A stretch of DNA of 64,000 bases, from NCBI RefSeq assembly GCF_026914265.1, contig NC_069135.1, positions 24,160,167-24,224,166 of the forward strand, in the 5' to 3' direction. The position numbers and the translations under genes were made by a program. The notes beneath the pieces are model-generated. The model worked only from the letters and a program-made list of their open reading frames with translations, was not told the origin of the DNA and searched no databases. Origin of the DNA: Mya arenaria (Eukaryota > Mollusca > Bivalvia > Myida > Myidae). This document shows positions 1-11,800 of the stretch, piece after piece (within the stretch, counting starts at the first letter, position 1; each line of letters begins with the position of its first letter).

Positions 1-2222
1 ACAACGTTGTGTCTTATGTTATCTTGCAGCGTTGTGCCTTATGTTATCTTGCAGCGTAGTGTCGTATGTTATCTTGCAGCGAAGTGTCTAGTGTTATCTT
101 GCAGCGTTGTGTCTAGTGTTATCTTGCAGCGTTGTGTTTTATGTTATTTTGCAGCGTTGTGTCTTATGTTATCTTGCAGCGTAGTGTCTCATGTTATCTT
201 GCATCGTTGTGTCTTCTGTTATCTTGCAGCGTTGTGTCTAGTGCTTAGTTGCAGCGTAGTGTCGTTTGTTATCTTGCAGCGTTGTGTCTCATGTTATCTT
301 GCAGCGTTGTGCCTAATGTTATCTTGCAGCGTAGTGTCTAATGTTATCTTGCTGCGTTGTGTCTTCTGTTATCTTGCAGCGTAGTGCCGTATGTTATCTT
401 GCAGCGTAGTGTCATAAGTTATCTTGCAGCATTGTGTCTTATGTTATCTTGCAGCGTTGTGTCTTATGCTATCTTGCATCGTTGTGTCTTATGTTATCTT
501 GCAGCGTTGTGCCTTATGTTATCTTGCAGCGTTGTTTCTGATGTTATCTTGCAACGTAATGTGTTATGTTATCTTGCAGCGTAGTGTCTAACATTATCTT
601 GCAGCGTTGTGTCGTATGTTATCTTGCAGCGTTGTGTTTTATGTTATCTTGCAGCGTACTGTCTTATGTTATCTTGCAGCGTTGTGTCTTATGTTATCTT
701 GAATTGAATTGAATTGAATTCTTATGTTATCTTGCAGCGTAGTGTCTTATGCTATCTTGCAGCGTTGTGTCTTATGTTATCTTGCATCGTTGTGTCTTAT
801 GTTATCTTGCAGCGTTGTGTCTAGTGTTATCTTGCAGCGTTGTGTCTGATGTTATCTTGCAGCGTTATGTCTAGTGTTATAATGCAGCGTTGTGTCTTAT
901 GTTATCTTGCAGCGTACTGTCTTATGTTATCTTGCAGCGTTGTGTCTTATGTTATCTTGAATTGAATTGAATTGAATTCTTATGTTATTTTTTAGTGTTA
1001 TGTTGCAGCGTTATGTCTTATATTATCTTGCAGCATTGTGTCTGATTTGTTATCTTGCAGCATTGTGTCTAGTGTTATCTTGCAGCGTTGTGTCTGATGT
1101 TATCTTGCAGCGTTGTGTCTAGTGTTATAATGCAGGGTTGTGTCTTATGTTACCTTACAGCGTTGTGTCTTATGCTATGTTGCAACGTTGTGTCTCATGT
1201 TATATTGCAACGTTGTGAATTGTGTTTTTTTTGCAGCGTTGTGCCTTATGCTATCTTGTAACGCTGTGTCTTGTGTTATCTTGCAACGTTTTGACTTTTG
1301 TTTTCTTGCAACGTTGTGTCTTATGTTATCTTGCAGCGTTGTGTCTTATGTTATCTTGCAACGGTGTGTCTTATGTTATCTTGCATCGTTGTGTCTTATG
1401 TTATCTTGCAGCGTTGTGTCTTATGTTATCTTGCATCGTTGTGTCTTATGTTATCTTGCAGCGTTGTGTCATATGTTGTCTTGCAGCGTAGTGTCTCATG
1501 ATATCTTGCAACGTTGTGATTAATGTTATCTTGCAGCGTTGTGTTTGATTTTATCTTTCAGCGTTTTGTCTGATGTTATCTTGCAGCGTTTTGTCTGATG
1601 CTATCTTGCAGCGTTGTGTCTGATGTTATCTTGTAGCGTTGTGTCTCATGTTATCTTGCGACGTTGTGATTAATGTTATCTTGCAGCGTTGAGTCTGATG
1701 TTATCTTTAAGCCTTTTGACTATTGTTATCTTGCAGCGTTTTGTGCAGTGTTATCTTGCAGCGTTGTGTCTTATGTTATTTGCAGCGTTGTGTCTTCTGT
1801 TATCTTACAGCGTTATGTCTTATGTTATATTGCAGCGTTGTGTCTTATGTTATCTTGCAGCGTTGTGCCTTGTGTTTTCTTGCAGCGTTGTATCTGATGT
1901 TATCTTGCAGCGTTGTGTCATATTTTATCATGCAACGTAGTGACTCATGTTATCTTGCAACGTTGTTTAATGTTATCTTGCAGCTTTGTGTCTGATGTTA
2001 TCTTGCAGCGTTGTGTCTGATGTTGTCTTGCAGCGTTGTGTCTGATGTTATCTTGTAGCGTTTTGTGTAGTGTTATCTTGCAGCGTTTTGTGTAGTGTTA
2101 TTTTTTAACGTTGGGACTAGTGTTATCTTGCAGCGTTGTGTTTTATGTTATCTTGCAGCGTTGAGTTTTATGTTATAATGTAGCGTTGTTTCTAATGTAA
2201 TCTTGCAGCGGTGTGTCTTATT
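1..2222. repeat. 25-bp-unit minisatellite array (about 88 units)
   Basis: The core unit reads approximately TGTTATCTTGCAGCGTTGTG plus TCTTA; successive GCAGC cores start at 26, 51, 76 and 101, giving a 25-bp period. Units vary by substitutions (GTTGTG/GTAGTG, TCTTA/TCTAG/TCTGA) and a few indels, increasing after about 960. Because 25 is not a multiple of three and the unit lacks stops, all three forward frames stay open for long stretches and translate to a 25-residue Cys/Leu/Val-rich period. I read these as repeat artefacts, not genes. The array starts before the window and ends near 2222. Confidence 0.95.
641..994. repeat. Higher-order duplication inside the minisatellite, marked by (GAATT)n
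   Basis: Two near-identical stretches, about 641-736 and 899-994, each run through several 25-bp units and end in four tandem GAATT pentamers (starting at 701 and 959) followed by CTTATGTTAT. The 258-bp offset is not a multiple of 25. This implies block duplication or unequal exchange after the pentamer insertion arose. Confidence 0.85.
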
Positions 2223-2683
2223 GCATCACAAACACACACATTTAAGGACAGTACAAGAACATAAAAACAAGAAATGAAATTAATAGATCTTACAGACTGT
2301 ATTGCTCTAAAAAGAATAGATATATACCATTGAAACACCTTGCCAAAACAACGTGCATTTCTCAATTCGATCTGAACTCCATTTTCCAACAAAACGTGAT
2401 TTATAATGATATTCGATTTACTCTTTAAATCTTATCTTCTTGAACATTATGCTGGCATACGTCACTTTCAATAATCCGAAGAATTATAATTTGATATTTA
2501 AAATTAACTTCAGTATGCTATAGAAATATTTATACATCATTTGCAAGATTTAAATATTGATCTTAATTGAAATATGATTTCAGTATTTTTGTGAAGTTAA
2601 GGCCAGAAATGAACACAACAGTGAATATATACATTTAAAGGAAAGGGTTACCTCACTGAAATTGACTTTATTTGGTTAATTAG
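2223..2683. other. AT-rich intron sequence, no feature seen
   Basis: Between the minisatellite and the first TSP1 exon the sequence is AT-rich with no long open frame or recognisable domain. It is presumably intron of the TSP1/MAM gene, because the next exon begins in phase 1 and needs an upstream coding exon. Confidence 0.5.
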
Positions 2684-2854
2684 TTAATGGAAACTGGGGT
2701 GAATGGGAGAGATGGGGTGCGTGTGACAAATCTTGCAACACCGGACACCAATCACGAAACCGGACCTGCTCAAACCCCGAGCCAGCCTATGGAGGGCAAA
2801 ACTGCAACGGAGATAATATAGACACGACAGCATGCAACACACAACCTTGTCCAG
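2684..2854 (+). CDS. TSP1 module exon 1
   Basis: This 171-bp, phase 1-1 exon has acceptor TTAATTAG and donor CCAG/GTAAGG. It encodes a complete TSP1 repeat starting NGNWGEWERWGAC, with six cysteines, the basic RNRTC segment and an ending in QPCP. The CDKSC segment has S rather than T before the second Cys. NRT is a possible N-glycosylation site. It is the most 5' exon I can see; its phase-1 start requires an upstream exon outside the window. Confidence 0.9.
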
Positions 2855-5800
2855 GTAAGGTCTTTTAAGCCGCCAATGTCAGAAGGAGCAAAAACATATA
2901 TTCCTATGTCACTCGTTGCTTTATGGCATGTATATTTATTACCCCCCAAATAGTTCGTTATTAGTTATAGACAAATCCATTTGCATTGCCATGCATTTTG
3001 AAAGTGTAAACATATGTCTTGTAACATATTGTTATATCTTTTCTTTGGGAACTATACAACAAAAAATGTTTACATAGTTCTCCTACTCGTATTTCATTTT
3101 TGTCTTTTATATCCTTTCCGATATGAACTATCTATGTTTTCCTTTTCATTGAATGACATCAGTAATACAATACATGTTTTGGAAGAAATAAATGCATAGC
3201 TTTAAAACAGTAAATAGTTTTTTGTTGCCTTGCCAGGAGCACCAGGTTTACCTTGCGTAAAACAGAATTTTACCCTGCTTGTATCATCTGCTTTACCTTG
3301 TCTGAAACACCAGTTTTACCTTGCTTGAAACACCAGTCTTACCTTGCCTGAAATACGAGTCTTAGCTAATCTAAAACACAAGTATTTAACCTTACTTTAA
3401 GCATCTGCTTTACCTTGCTTTAACCACCAGTTTGACCGTGAAGCACCAGTTTACTGCAATATACAAGAACACATTTGCAGAGAACTACTAATTCAACTTA
3501 TTTTTGTTCATGACATCAGTTAATGGTGTATGGGGTGAATGGGGTCATTGGACAGGATGTGACGTCACCTGCTCCTTTGGCAACCAGATGCGCAATCGTA
3601 GTTGCGACAATCCACTTCCGGAGTTCGGGGGTCAGGAATGTGCAGGGGAAGAGTCAGAATTCCAAAAATGCAAAAAGGGTCCTTGTCCAAGTAAGTCTAG
3701 AAAATGTCAGCCTTAAAGTAATCGTAGTATGCATTAATAGTGCACACCTAAACAACGTGAGCTAATTTGTTAAGTATATACATTTATTGTAATCTGACTG
3801 ATTTGCAAACTCTTACTTTAGCTTACAGTAAGTTCATACACTGATCTCATCTTGTAAATAATACTTTTATTGAATTGAAAGTGTCGTTTTTATTATTTAT
3901 TTCAAACTGGTGTTGCCGAATGATTAGAGATGAAGTTTGATTCGAATCAAGTTCAACTATTAAGAAAGTTTTCCGCTCAATCTACTGAGCTATTCCGGCT
4001 CAGTATTCAAGCTACATTTTCAGCCAATGAAACGGCTTATTTGTCTGCATTAAGAACTATGCTTAATCGTTAAGAATTTTTACCTTCAGTGGTGTTTTCA
4101 CGTTCCGCCTACTTAATATATTTGCAAGCGTTATCATATTTGGAAATGTCATATTCCTGTCCATTTTAGTTTCTACCCATTTAAAAACCTTGTGTATCGT
4201 TTTTTTTACATTATTTTCAGAATATATGTATTTGTGTTCTTTGTAATCCTTCAAATCAAAATAATATATTTACAATAATATAAGATATTTGTTTTGTTTG
4301 CATATAACTTTTGTTTCGTAGTATACGTGCGCGAGCGATTTTCTTGGTAATTAAAGTTGTTTAATTTAATTAAAAAGTAAATGTATTGTACAACAACAAA
4401 CTAGAAACATAGTAGAAAAAACTGATTAATTATTTCAAATCCATGTTAATTATTGTCAAAAACTTTAGTCCCGATAAAGCGATGATTAAACGTTTCGTAT
4501 ACTACTGTCAAGTCGAGCATTGCATGAACATTTTTTGTTAAATCACTTTAAACTAAAAAAACAAACGAATGGAAGGATGTGGGAGGAATCAGTGCTTCAA
4601 AGTCCGAACTGTTGTTGAAATAATTCAATTAAACTAAATATCGTTTTTGCCGTCATTTTCTTAAACTACTTTTAATCGAATTGGGTACGGTTACGCACTA
4701 GTTTCATCTTATGTGTTGAATGCGTCTTGGCCAATAAAATGATGGTTATATTCTAAGTCAGTTAGAATCTATCAAGTAAAATAGTATTGCTTAAATAGGT
4801 GGCTCGCTTGCTCCATCCTATATTAATCAATATTATTTTTCTTAAAATCTACTAAACTTTACTTAAAAGTATTTCAAAGTAAAGGTGTTGATAAGTTTTT
4901 ACGATTAAATTTCCGAAACGATTTTGGATCCAAGCAAAACGTCGGCTCAATTAAACTCCATTGCTGTACACGACTTATCGCAAGAAGGCCTCCGATTGGC
5001 TGGCGGATCTACAGAAAATGACCACCTTTATGGTGAAGTGTATATTTTAATTAAACCTTTATTGTTAATTTCATCTACACTCTGTAATCCCAGCAACCAA
5101 AACTTAAGCGTAACCTGTTTCATTGCACAAGGATCGAATTTCATGTAACAATATGTATTCCGTTAGTAACCCCTTTCGATCATTTAAGTTGATGGAAAAT
5201 GGAGCGGATGGGGTTTATGGTCTGAATGTTCCGTGACATGCCTGAACGGTACTAAATCTCGCAACCGCACCTGTGACAACCCTTCAGCCCAGTACAACGG
5301 TGCCGACTGTGTAGGATCATATGCGGACTCAACTGTGTGTTCACCGCGGGATACCTGCGATGGTAAATATTGAGTTTATCGATATGTCTATAGTGTAATA
5401 GGGAAGCCCTTACGCTTTACATACATGCCATCACAGAACCAAATCTCACAGCACCTAGTCCAGTACAAAGGAGCCGACTGTCAGATATGTGATCAGATTC
5501 CTACGCAGTTTTGTGCTCATAAACTTAAACTGCGATTGTTAATGTGTAATTTATAACGAATGGGTATAATGGGATAGAGAAACCCTTACGCTTGACCGTA
5601 TGTCATCACGGTACAGACAGGGCGCCACTAAAGAATCACTTTGGAAACAAATCTTGCACTCTCCTTGGTTTAAACGAATTTTGAATTTTTTAAAGCTATT
5701 AATTATTCATAAAAGTTTTCTAGTACTTCTTAACTCAGCAGATGACTTTCTATATCTTTTTTGTAAAATACATTATGCTAGGTACACAGTTCAACATTTA

Positions 5801-8800
5801 TTGTTCCCACTTGAAAGTACAGATGCGCTAAAACAATTATCCTACATCAACTTATTATCAAAACTCGTAGTCAATTACAAGGATACAGAAATCACATTCT
5901 ATTAAAATACACGTGTATATTAATCAATTTAGCTGAGTGGTATATCTTTGCAACTACACAGTTTTATGCTATGTCATACAAAAAATACAAAAAAAATCTT
6001 CAACAATTATCTTTTTTTACATTTTTTTTACAAATTAATGACAGGCACATAGTAAGCATATAATACTTCATATTTTTTTATAGATAATACTTATAAGTAC
6101 ATGTTATACAATATGATTGAACTTAAAAGCGGTTTACAAAACAAATGCCATAAACTTCTGCAATTAAATATATGCATACAAGTTAACAGTGCAATAACTT
6201 CAAACTGGCCAGTATTTTAAAAAAAAAAGTCACATGGCTTTTAGGATCTCTTTGAATAGTTTGAAAAAACTTGCTTTACAGAAATTCAGTATTAAGGTGG
6301 ATTATTATATAATCACATGGTAAAACAACACCTCCCCATTCTTCTTTAGAAGCAGGCTATGGATACAAACTTGGAATTGGCTGGCCTGTTACCTGGGTAA
6401 AAATGAGTCCGCCTTAGTTCATAACAGAACTAAACAATGAATAAACAATATCCTTGGCATGTGACATATTGGAGTGTCGATCCCTTTTTCCAACATAAGC
6501 TGACGTTTTCCGTCTGTGAAGTGTAAATGTTCAGGATTGTTTCTTTTTGTGGTAACCAGACTAACATGCATTTGGATCTTTCGTATTCGTATATTCTCTG
6601 TCCATCGCTAAATAAGTTTGTAGCGCGGTATACGGAGGTTTAATGTTATATACATGAGAGCTTTTGATAATGCAGTCCATAACGGTCATGCAAGTCTTTG
6701 TAGATGTTTCCAGTTCAAATTCATGGCTTTCTGTGCTACGGGTAAAAGCATATTGTTAAAATGGGTCATCTGACTATAAGCTAGATTCAGATTATACATA
6801 GTTGCCGATGCGTTGGTGACAAATGGCTTTATGACTACAACATTATATATTTCTGACCGTTGTTACTAATGTTGTCCAATTTGTTATTATAATCAAAATA
6901 ATTGAGAGTTTATATTCTTCCTGCAAAAAATTATAGCAATTTTAAAAAAGTCATCATTGCATATCCATGACTAAATGCAATTTGCGGTCTCGGCAGAAGA
7001 AGTCCGCCTTCTCTTCAAATGCTTATGGCAAGGATTCCACTTGCATCCACTTACTACAGTTGACACACTGAACCCACAGTCTCTTTCCATGTCAAATGGC
7101 ATGCTTTAAGTAGGTTTTGCCATAAGTAGTTATATTGTGCATGTCTTTCTTTTGCTCGGTTAACAGCACGACGAGCTGAACCAATAAATTTATTTTTATT
7201 GCTCTGTGAAAGTGACTTTCAACTGCATTCCATATTCGGCTGGGCTTCTCTATTAACCCCTTATTTGTAAGGATTTCCCTATATCAACTAAACCAATTAT
7301 ATATAGTTACCTTTGTGACCCAATTCTAATGGGGTACCCGAAATTTGACTAATACTGTGCGAATTTCTGTTCATGAAAGCATAATAACACCACCTACCGG
7401 GTCTGCCATAAACGGTACTTTTTTGTTCTTATTTTGACAAGATCAGTAACAAAGTCTTTAAGATTCACATTGATACGCAGTTCCATGCCTCTCTTGCCCA
7501 TTTCACTCAACCACATGCCATTGACTCCTCCTCAGTCTCAGTTTATTAAGAGTCAGGCCCGTTCTACCTTTTTCATCCTATACTTCATTGTTATCTGTCT
7601 TGCCTATTTTTGTGCTGGCATGCAGCCCTTTTTTGCCCAAATCCAAGAATGTTGCTCACCAATTTCTGATTGCGTTTCCTACATTGCAATAACAATCCAA
7701 AACTTAACGTTATACCTTGCAGACCATATTTACCGCCAATTTTGCGAACGCTTGTTTATGTTTTCGGTTAAATGGGATTGATTAAATTAGGTCATTGTTT
7801 TCACGGTAGTAAAACATGTTAATGAAGCATTACTGGTCTTGGCTGCAAACACTAGTTATTCAACTAGTTGTGGGTTTAGAAACACCTTTATGAATATTGG
7901 ATTGGTACGTTAGTAGGGAAAATTCGTTACACGCGACCTAACTGTATCAAATCTCTCGATCACATTTGTAACCACCCTTCGGCCCTGAAATTGCGGTAGA
8001 CTGTGAGGGGTCAGATACACCCTGAATTGTGATATAACGTTGTATGTGTGCTATATTTAATAAAAGCATGGATCTTGTATCTCGTTTTGTTACTTAAAAG
8101 CATTGTTGGAGTTGGCGCACATTAGCACCATGATGGGTAGTAATGCCTGTCATATTTGTCGTGACCTACGGCTGTTTCGTCTTGAGGTTCGTTGTATTAT
8201 TGAGTGTCGCTGAACGATTTAAACACTGTCGGTTAATATGGTGGTTGTGTAGCCAGCTACTGATGTAAGTCTGATACTTATTCCAGGTAATAACTTGATA
8301 AGTTGTGGTGATTGAGAGTTTCTTACCTGATCCCTGGTCACTTCGTATTAGAGTTGTTTACTCTTGAACATAATTCTAACGCATTAGGAGTTAGGGACAA
8401 AAACTCCCAGTGTTTTCGTTAGTCAAACACTTCCCGACTGCATTGACCTTGTGGCAAAATTACAAACTTGAGTCCTCGATAACATTATGAAATATATATG
8501 AATTTATCTCAATATTTGTCATTTTTATATGTTATGGCAGATTGCGAGAGAACATATCCCTTCTGTTATAGTTCTAGTTTTTTTAACTGTTGATTCTTAT
8601 ATTTGACTGTGACACTGTCTAATGTAGCTAGAAGTATATAAAAATCAATTACTTTTGTAAGTCCCGTTTCATACTTTTTGTGATTCTTCTCTCACAGTGT
8701 ATATTTTTCAGTTAATGGTGGGTGGTCGGAATGGGGGAGTTACACACAGTGTGACGCGACCTGTGGATCTGGCACGAAAACGACCTTCCGTGCTTGTGAT

Positions 8801-11800
8801 AATCCAAGACCAGAAAACAACGGATTATATTGTCAAGGAAACTTCTCCAAATCAACGTCTTGTTTTGGGAAACCATGTCCAGGTTAATTACTGTATATTG
8901 GAATATGTATATCTTGAATAGTTAAGGACTTTTGTTTCTTAAACATTAATGGGCTCTATTTGCCAATCTACGTGATATTGATTGAGAATATTAGTTTAAA
9001 TGAAGATTGGTTTTCTTTGCGAAACTAATAAACATGCAAACGCTTTGTTAGTTTAGTGTACTAAAATGAAATATAATATGATATAGCCTTTTTTATAACT
9101 TTGATTTAAAGACTACATGTATATTTATTGCTTTATACTTTAACTAAAAACACGTGTTTGCAAATATAAAGTGGACGGCGCTTGGAATTCTTGGATGGAA
9201 TGGGGCGCATGCTCAACCACTTGCCAAACGGGGTTTAGAATCCGTTCACGGGTATGCGACAAACCAGCAAATGCTTTCGGTGGGAAACCATGCCCCGGTT
9301 CATTCAATGACAACATTACATGTTTTGAAAGGGAGTGTCCAGGTTCGTCCTATTGCTAAGCCTTCAAGCTCCTCGCAGATTGATTTGATTGTAATTGATG
9401 GCTTAATTTGTGAATTAGTGTTAATAGCAAGAATGCCCACATTTCGAACTCTACGCGATTGTTAATGCCAGAGCGATCTTAAAATTATGAACAAAGCCTT
9501 TGTCATGACTTTTCAAATTAGCATTACTATAAGCGTTGTCTTAGTACGCGCATGTAGTTAGATACTTTCTGTACTTGTACCTGTCATTAATCTATTCCAA
9601 TAAAAACAAAATGTATGAGAACAAATACCGTAAATAACAAGGATCTATCTTTCAAACCATAAAGAAACAAGTAAAGTATTTTTTCCAGTCTGATAATAAT
9701 CAGATCCTCTTCAACATTACGTATACTATAAACAATGTGAAGTTGGTCAAATTTGTATATTTTAGTTGACGGTGGTATGTCCGATTGGAGTGAATGGTCA
9801 ACTTGCTCCCATTCCTGTGGAACTGGAACCCAGACACGAAATCGGACCTGTACGAATCCCACACCCTTGTATGGTGGTGCTTACTGCATGGAAGATAATA
9901 ACGAGGACCAGCTATGCTTAGTTGTTAACTGTCCAAGTATGTATGAAAGGATTGAGTGATTGTCCAATAGGACCGAGTAAACATGAATTTATAATATAGC
10001 TGCGCCATTCCTTATGTTTTTATCAAAGACGAATTAATGATACTTTATATAAAGTATAAATGGAATAAATACCCAAAAACAGGGATGGAATGAGAATGAG
10101 CAATGCTTCAGTCTTTTAATTTACCTAAATCTAACCATATACCTGCCTTTATCCTTTTAGTCAATGGTTACTGGTCGGATTGGGCTGCATGGGGCGCGTG
10201 TGACGTCACCTGTGGAAACGGAACAATGACAAGAAGTCGATCATGTGACAATCCTCAGCCCGAATTTGGAGGAGAGGACTGCGTCGGAAATGCAACTGAC
10301 GTAACAGAATGCCCAGACACGTGTTGTCCAGGTAACAAACAGATATAAGTATTCGGCATTGTACGCAATTACATGTCAACTGCAAGATCGGTTTAACTTT
10401 TTCGATAAATCTATATGTCATACAATGAATAAAATGTTTATTTTATTGACATTTCGGCAGTTACGGTTTATATGGCCGAGTATGGAGTTTACAAACTTTA
10501 AACAATTATATTTCTTTAATTATTGTTTTTCCAATTGTGTAAGTTTTCCAAAGGAAAAGGACTATCTAGAGTATAAGCTTCATAATGGATTATAACAGCC
10601 CTAAGCATGTTGTTGCATTTTACGTGTAACTGTGTTACTGTAGTAAAATAATTTCAATAGTGGACGGAAACTGGGCATTATGGTATCCGTGGTCGCCATG
10701 CCAAGGCGACTGCTCTAAGGGAACTCGGTCCAGATTTCGGAACTGCAACAATCCACTTCCATCTTGTGGAGGCAATCAATGTGATGGCAAATACAGACAA
10801 ACTGACGACATTTGTCTTCCTATTGGATGCTCGACAAGTAAGTAAAGATTTTTATTTAGCCCACTCCAGTAAGACGTGTTCCGTGAATAAGACGGAGTGG
10901 AGGGGAGGGGTTGAATAAATTTCTTCTTTATAACCTTAAGGCCATCCATGTGTGATAAGTGCAAAAAACGTTGAATGGTCCGATATCATATCATATACTA
11001 AATATCCATTTATGTAGTATACATGTATGATTTGTCACGAGTCGTCATATTATTAACAATTGAATTCAATTATTTCAGGAAAATTCTAAGTAAGTAAGTC
11101 TTTGGCGAGCTTACTAACATATTTCCCGGGTGAATTGAATAAAATTGTATATTATATGATGAATAGTGGCAAAGTCGTATGATCACATGCTGTTTTCGGT
11201 ACAACAGAAATAATAAAAAATATCTTCCTGCTTCGCGCTTATGATGGGCCGAATACCACACACTGACAAAGTAATGAAACTTCCCGCGATACATGCGTTG
11301 TAGAAATGTAGCATCCGGAATAATTTAAAACAATAAATAGATCGATTTTAACGATTTAATTCCGTTTATAAGTAAAATGAATTTTGAGATGATATCCAGT
11401 AAGAATAACAAAATAAATAGTATACTTTAAACACAATTTTCTTTCTTATAATTTTTGATGTCACATTGTTATATGCTTATGACGTAATTTCCGGTCAAAA
11501 TACAGTAATTGACTAACGTTCTGGGAATATTTTATTATGAAATCAAGAGAATATATCAATGTTTTCCTCCGATGATTTAAATGAAAAATTAGCTGCTTTA
11601 TTCAAATAAATATTTTAAGATTTAAACAGGATTAGAGAAGAGCGCATGACTTGCTGGAATATTACTAATCAAGCCATCTTGTTATCAATTTAATTGTTCA
11701 TATTAACCTGCCGCTGATAATGCGGAGTCAAATTATTATATTACACATATACAATAGAGAAAATATCGACAACAAGGTAAAGCATGAGAAAAAAACGATA

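Noticed and set aside
7..1995. Overlapping open frames encoding Cys/Leu/Val-rich 25-residue repeats
   Set aside because: They are forced by a stop-free 25-bp tandem repeat in all frames; no start context, splice signals or domain.
1..2222. CRISPR-like array
   Set aside because: Units are contiguous with no unique spacers, and the window is eukaryotic.
5600..5905. 101-codon open frame as coding exon
   Set aside because: AT-driven composition, no domain, and it starts inside a decayed cassette repeat.
7434..7781. 115-codon frame in the intron as a gene
   Set aside because: No domain, lies inside a long intron of the TSP1 gene and lacks supporting signals.
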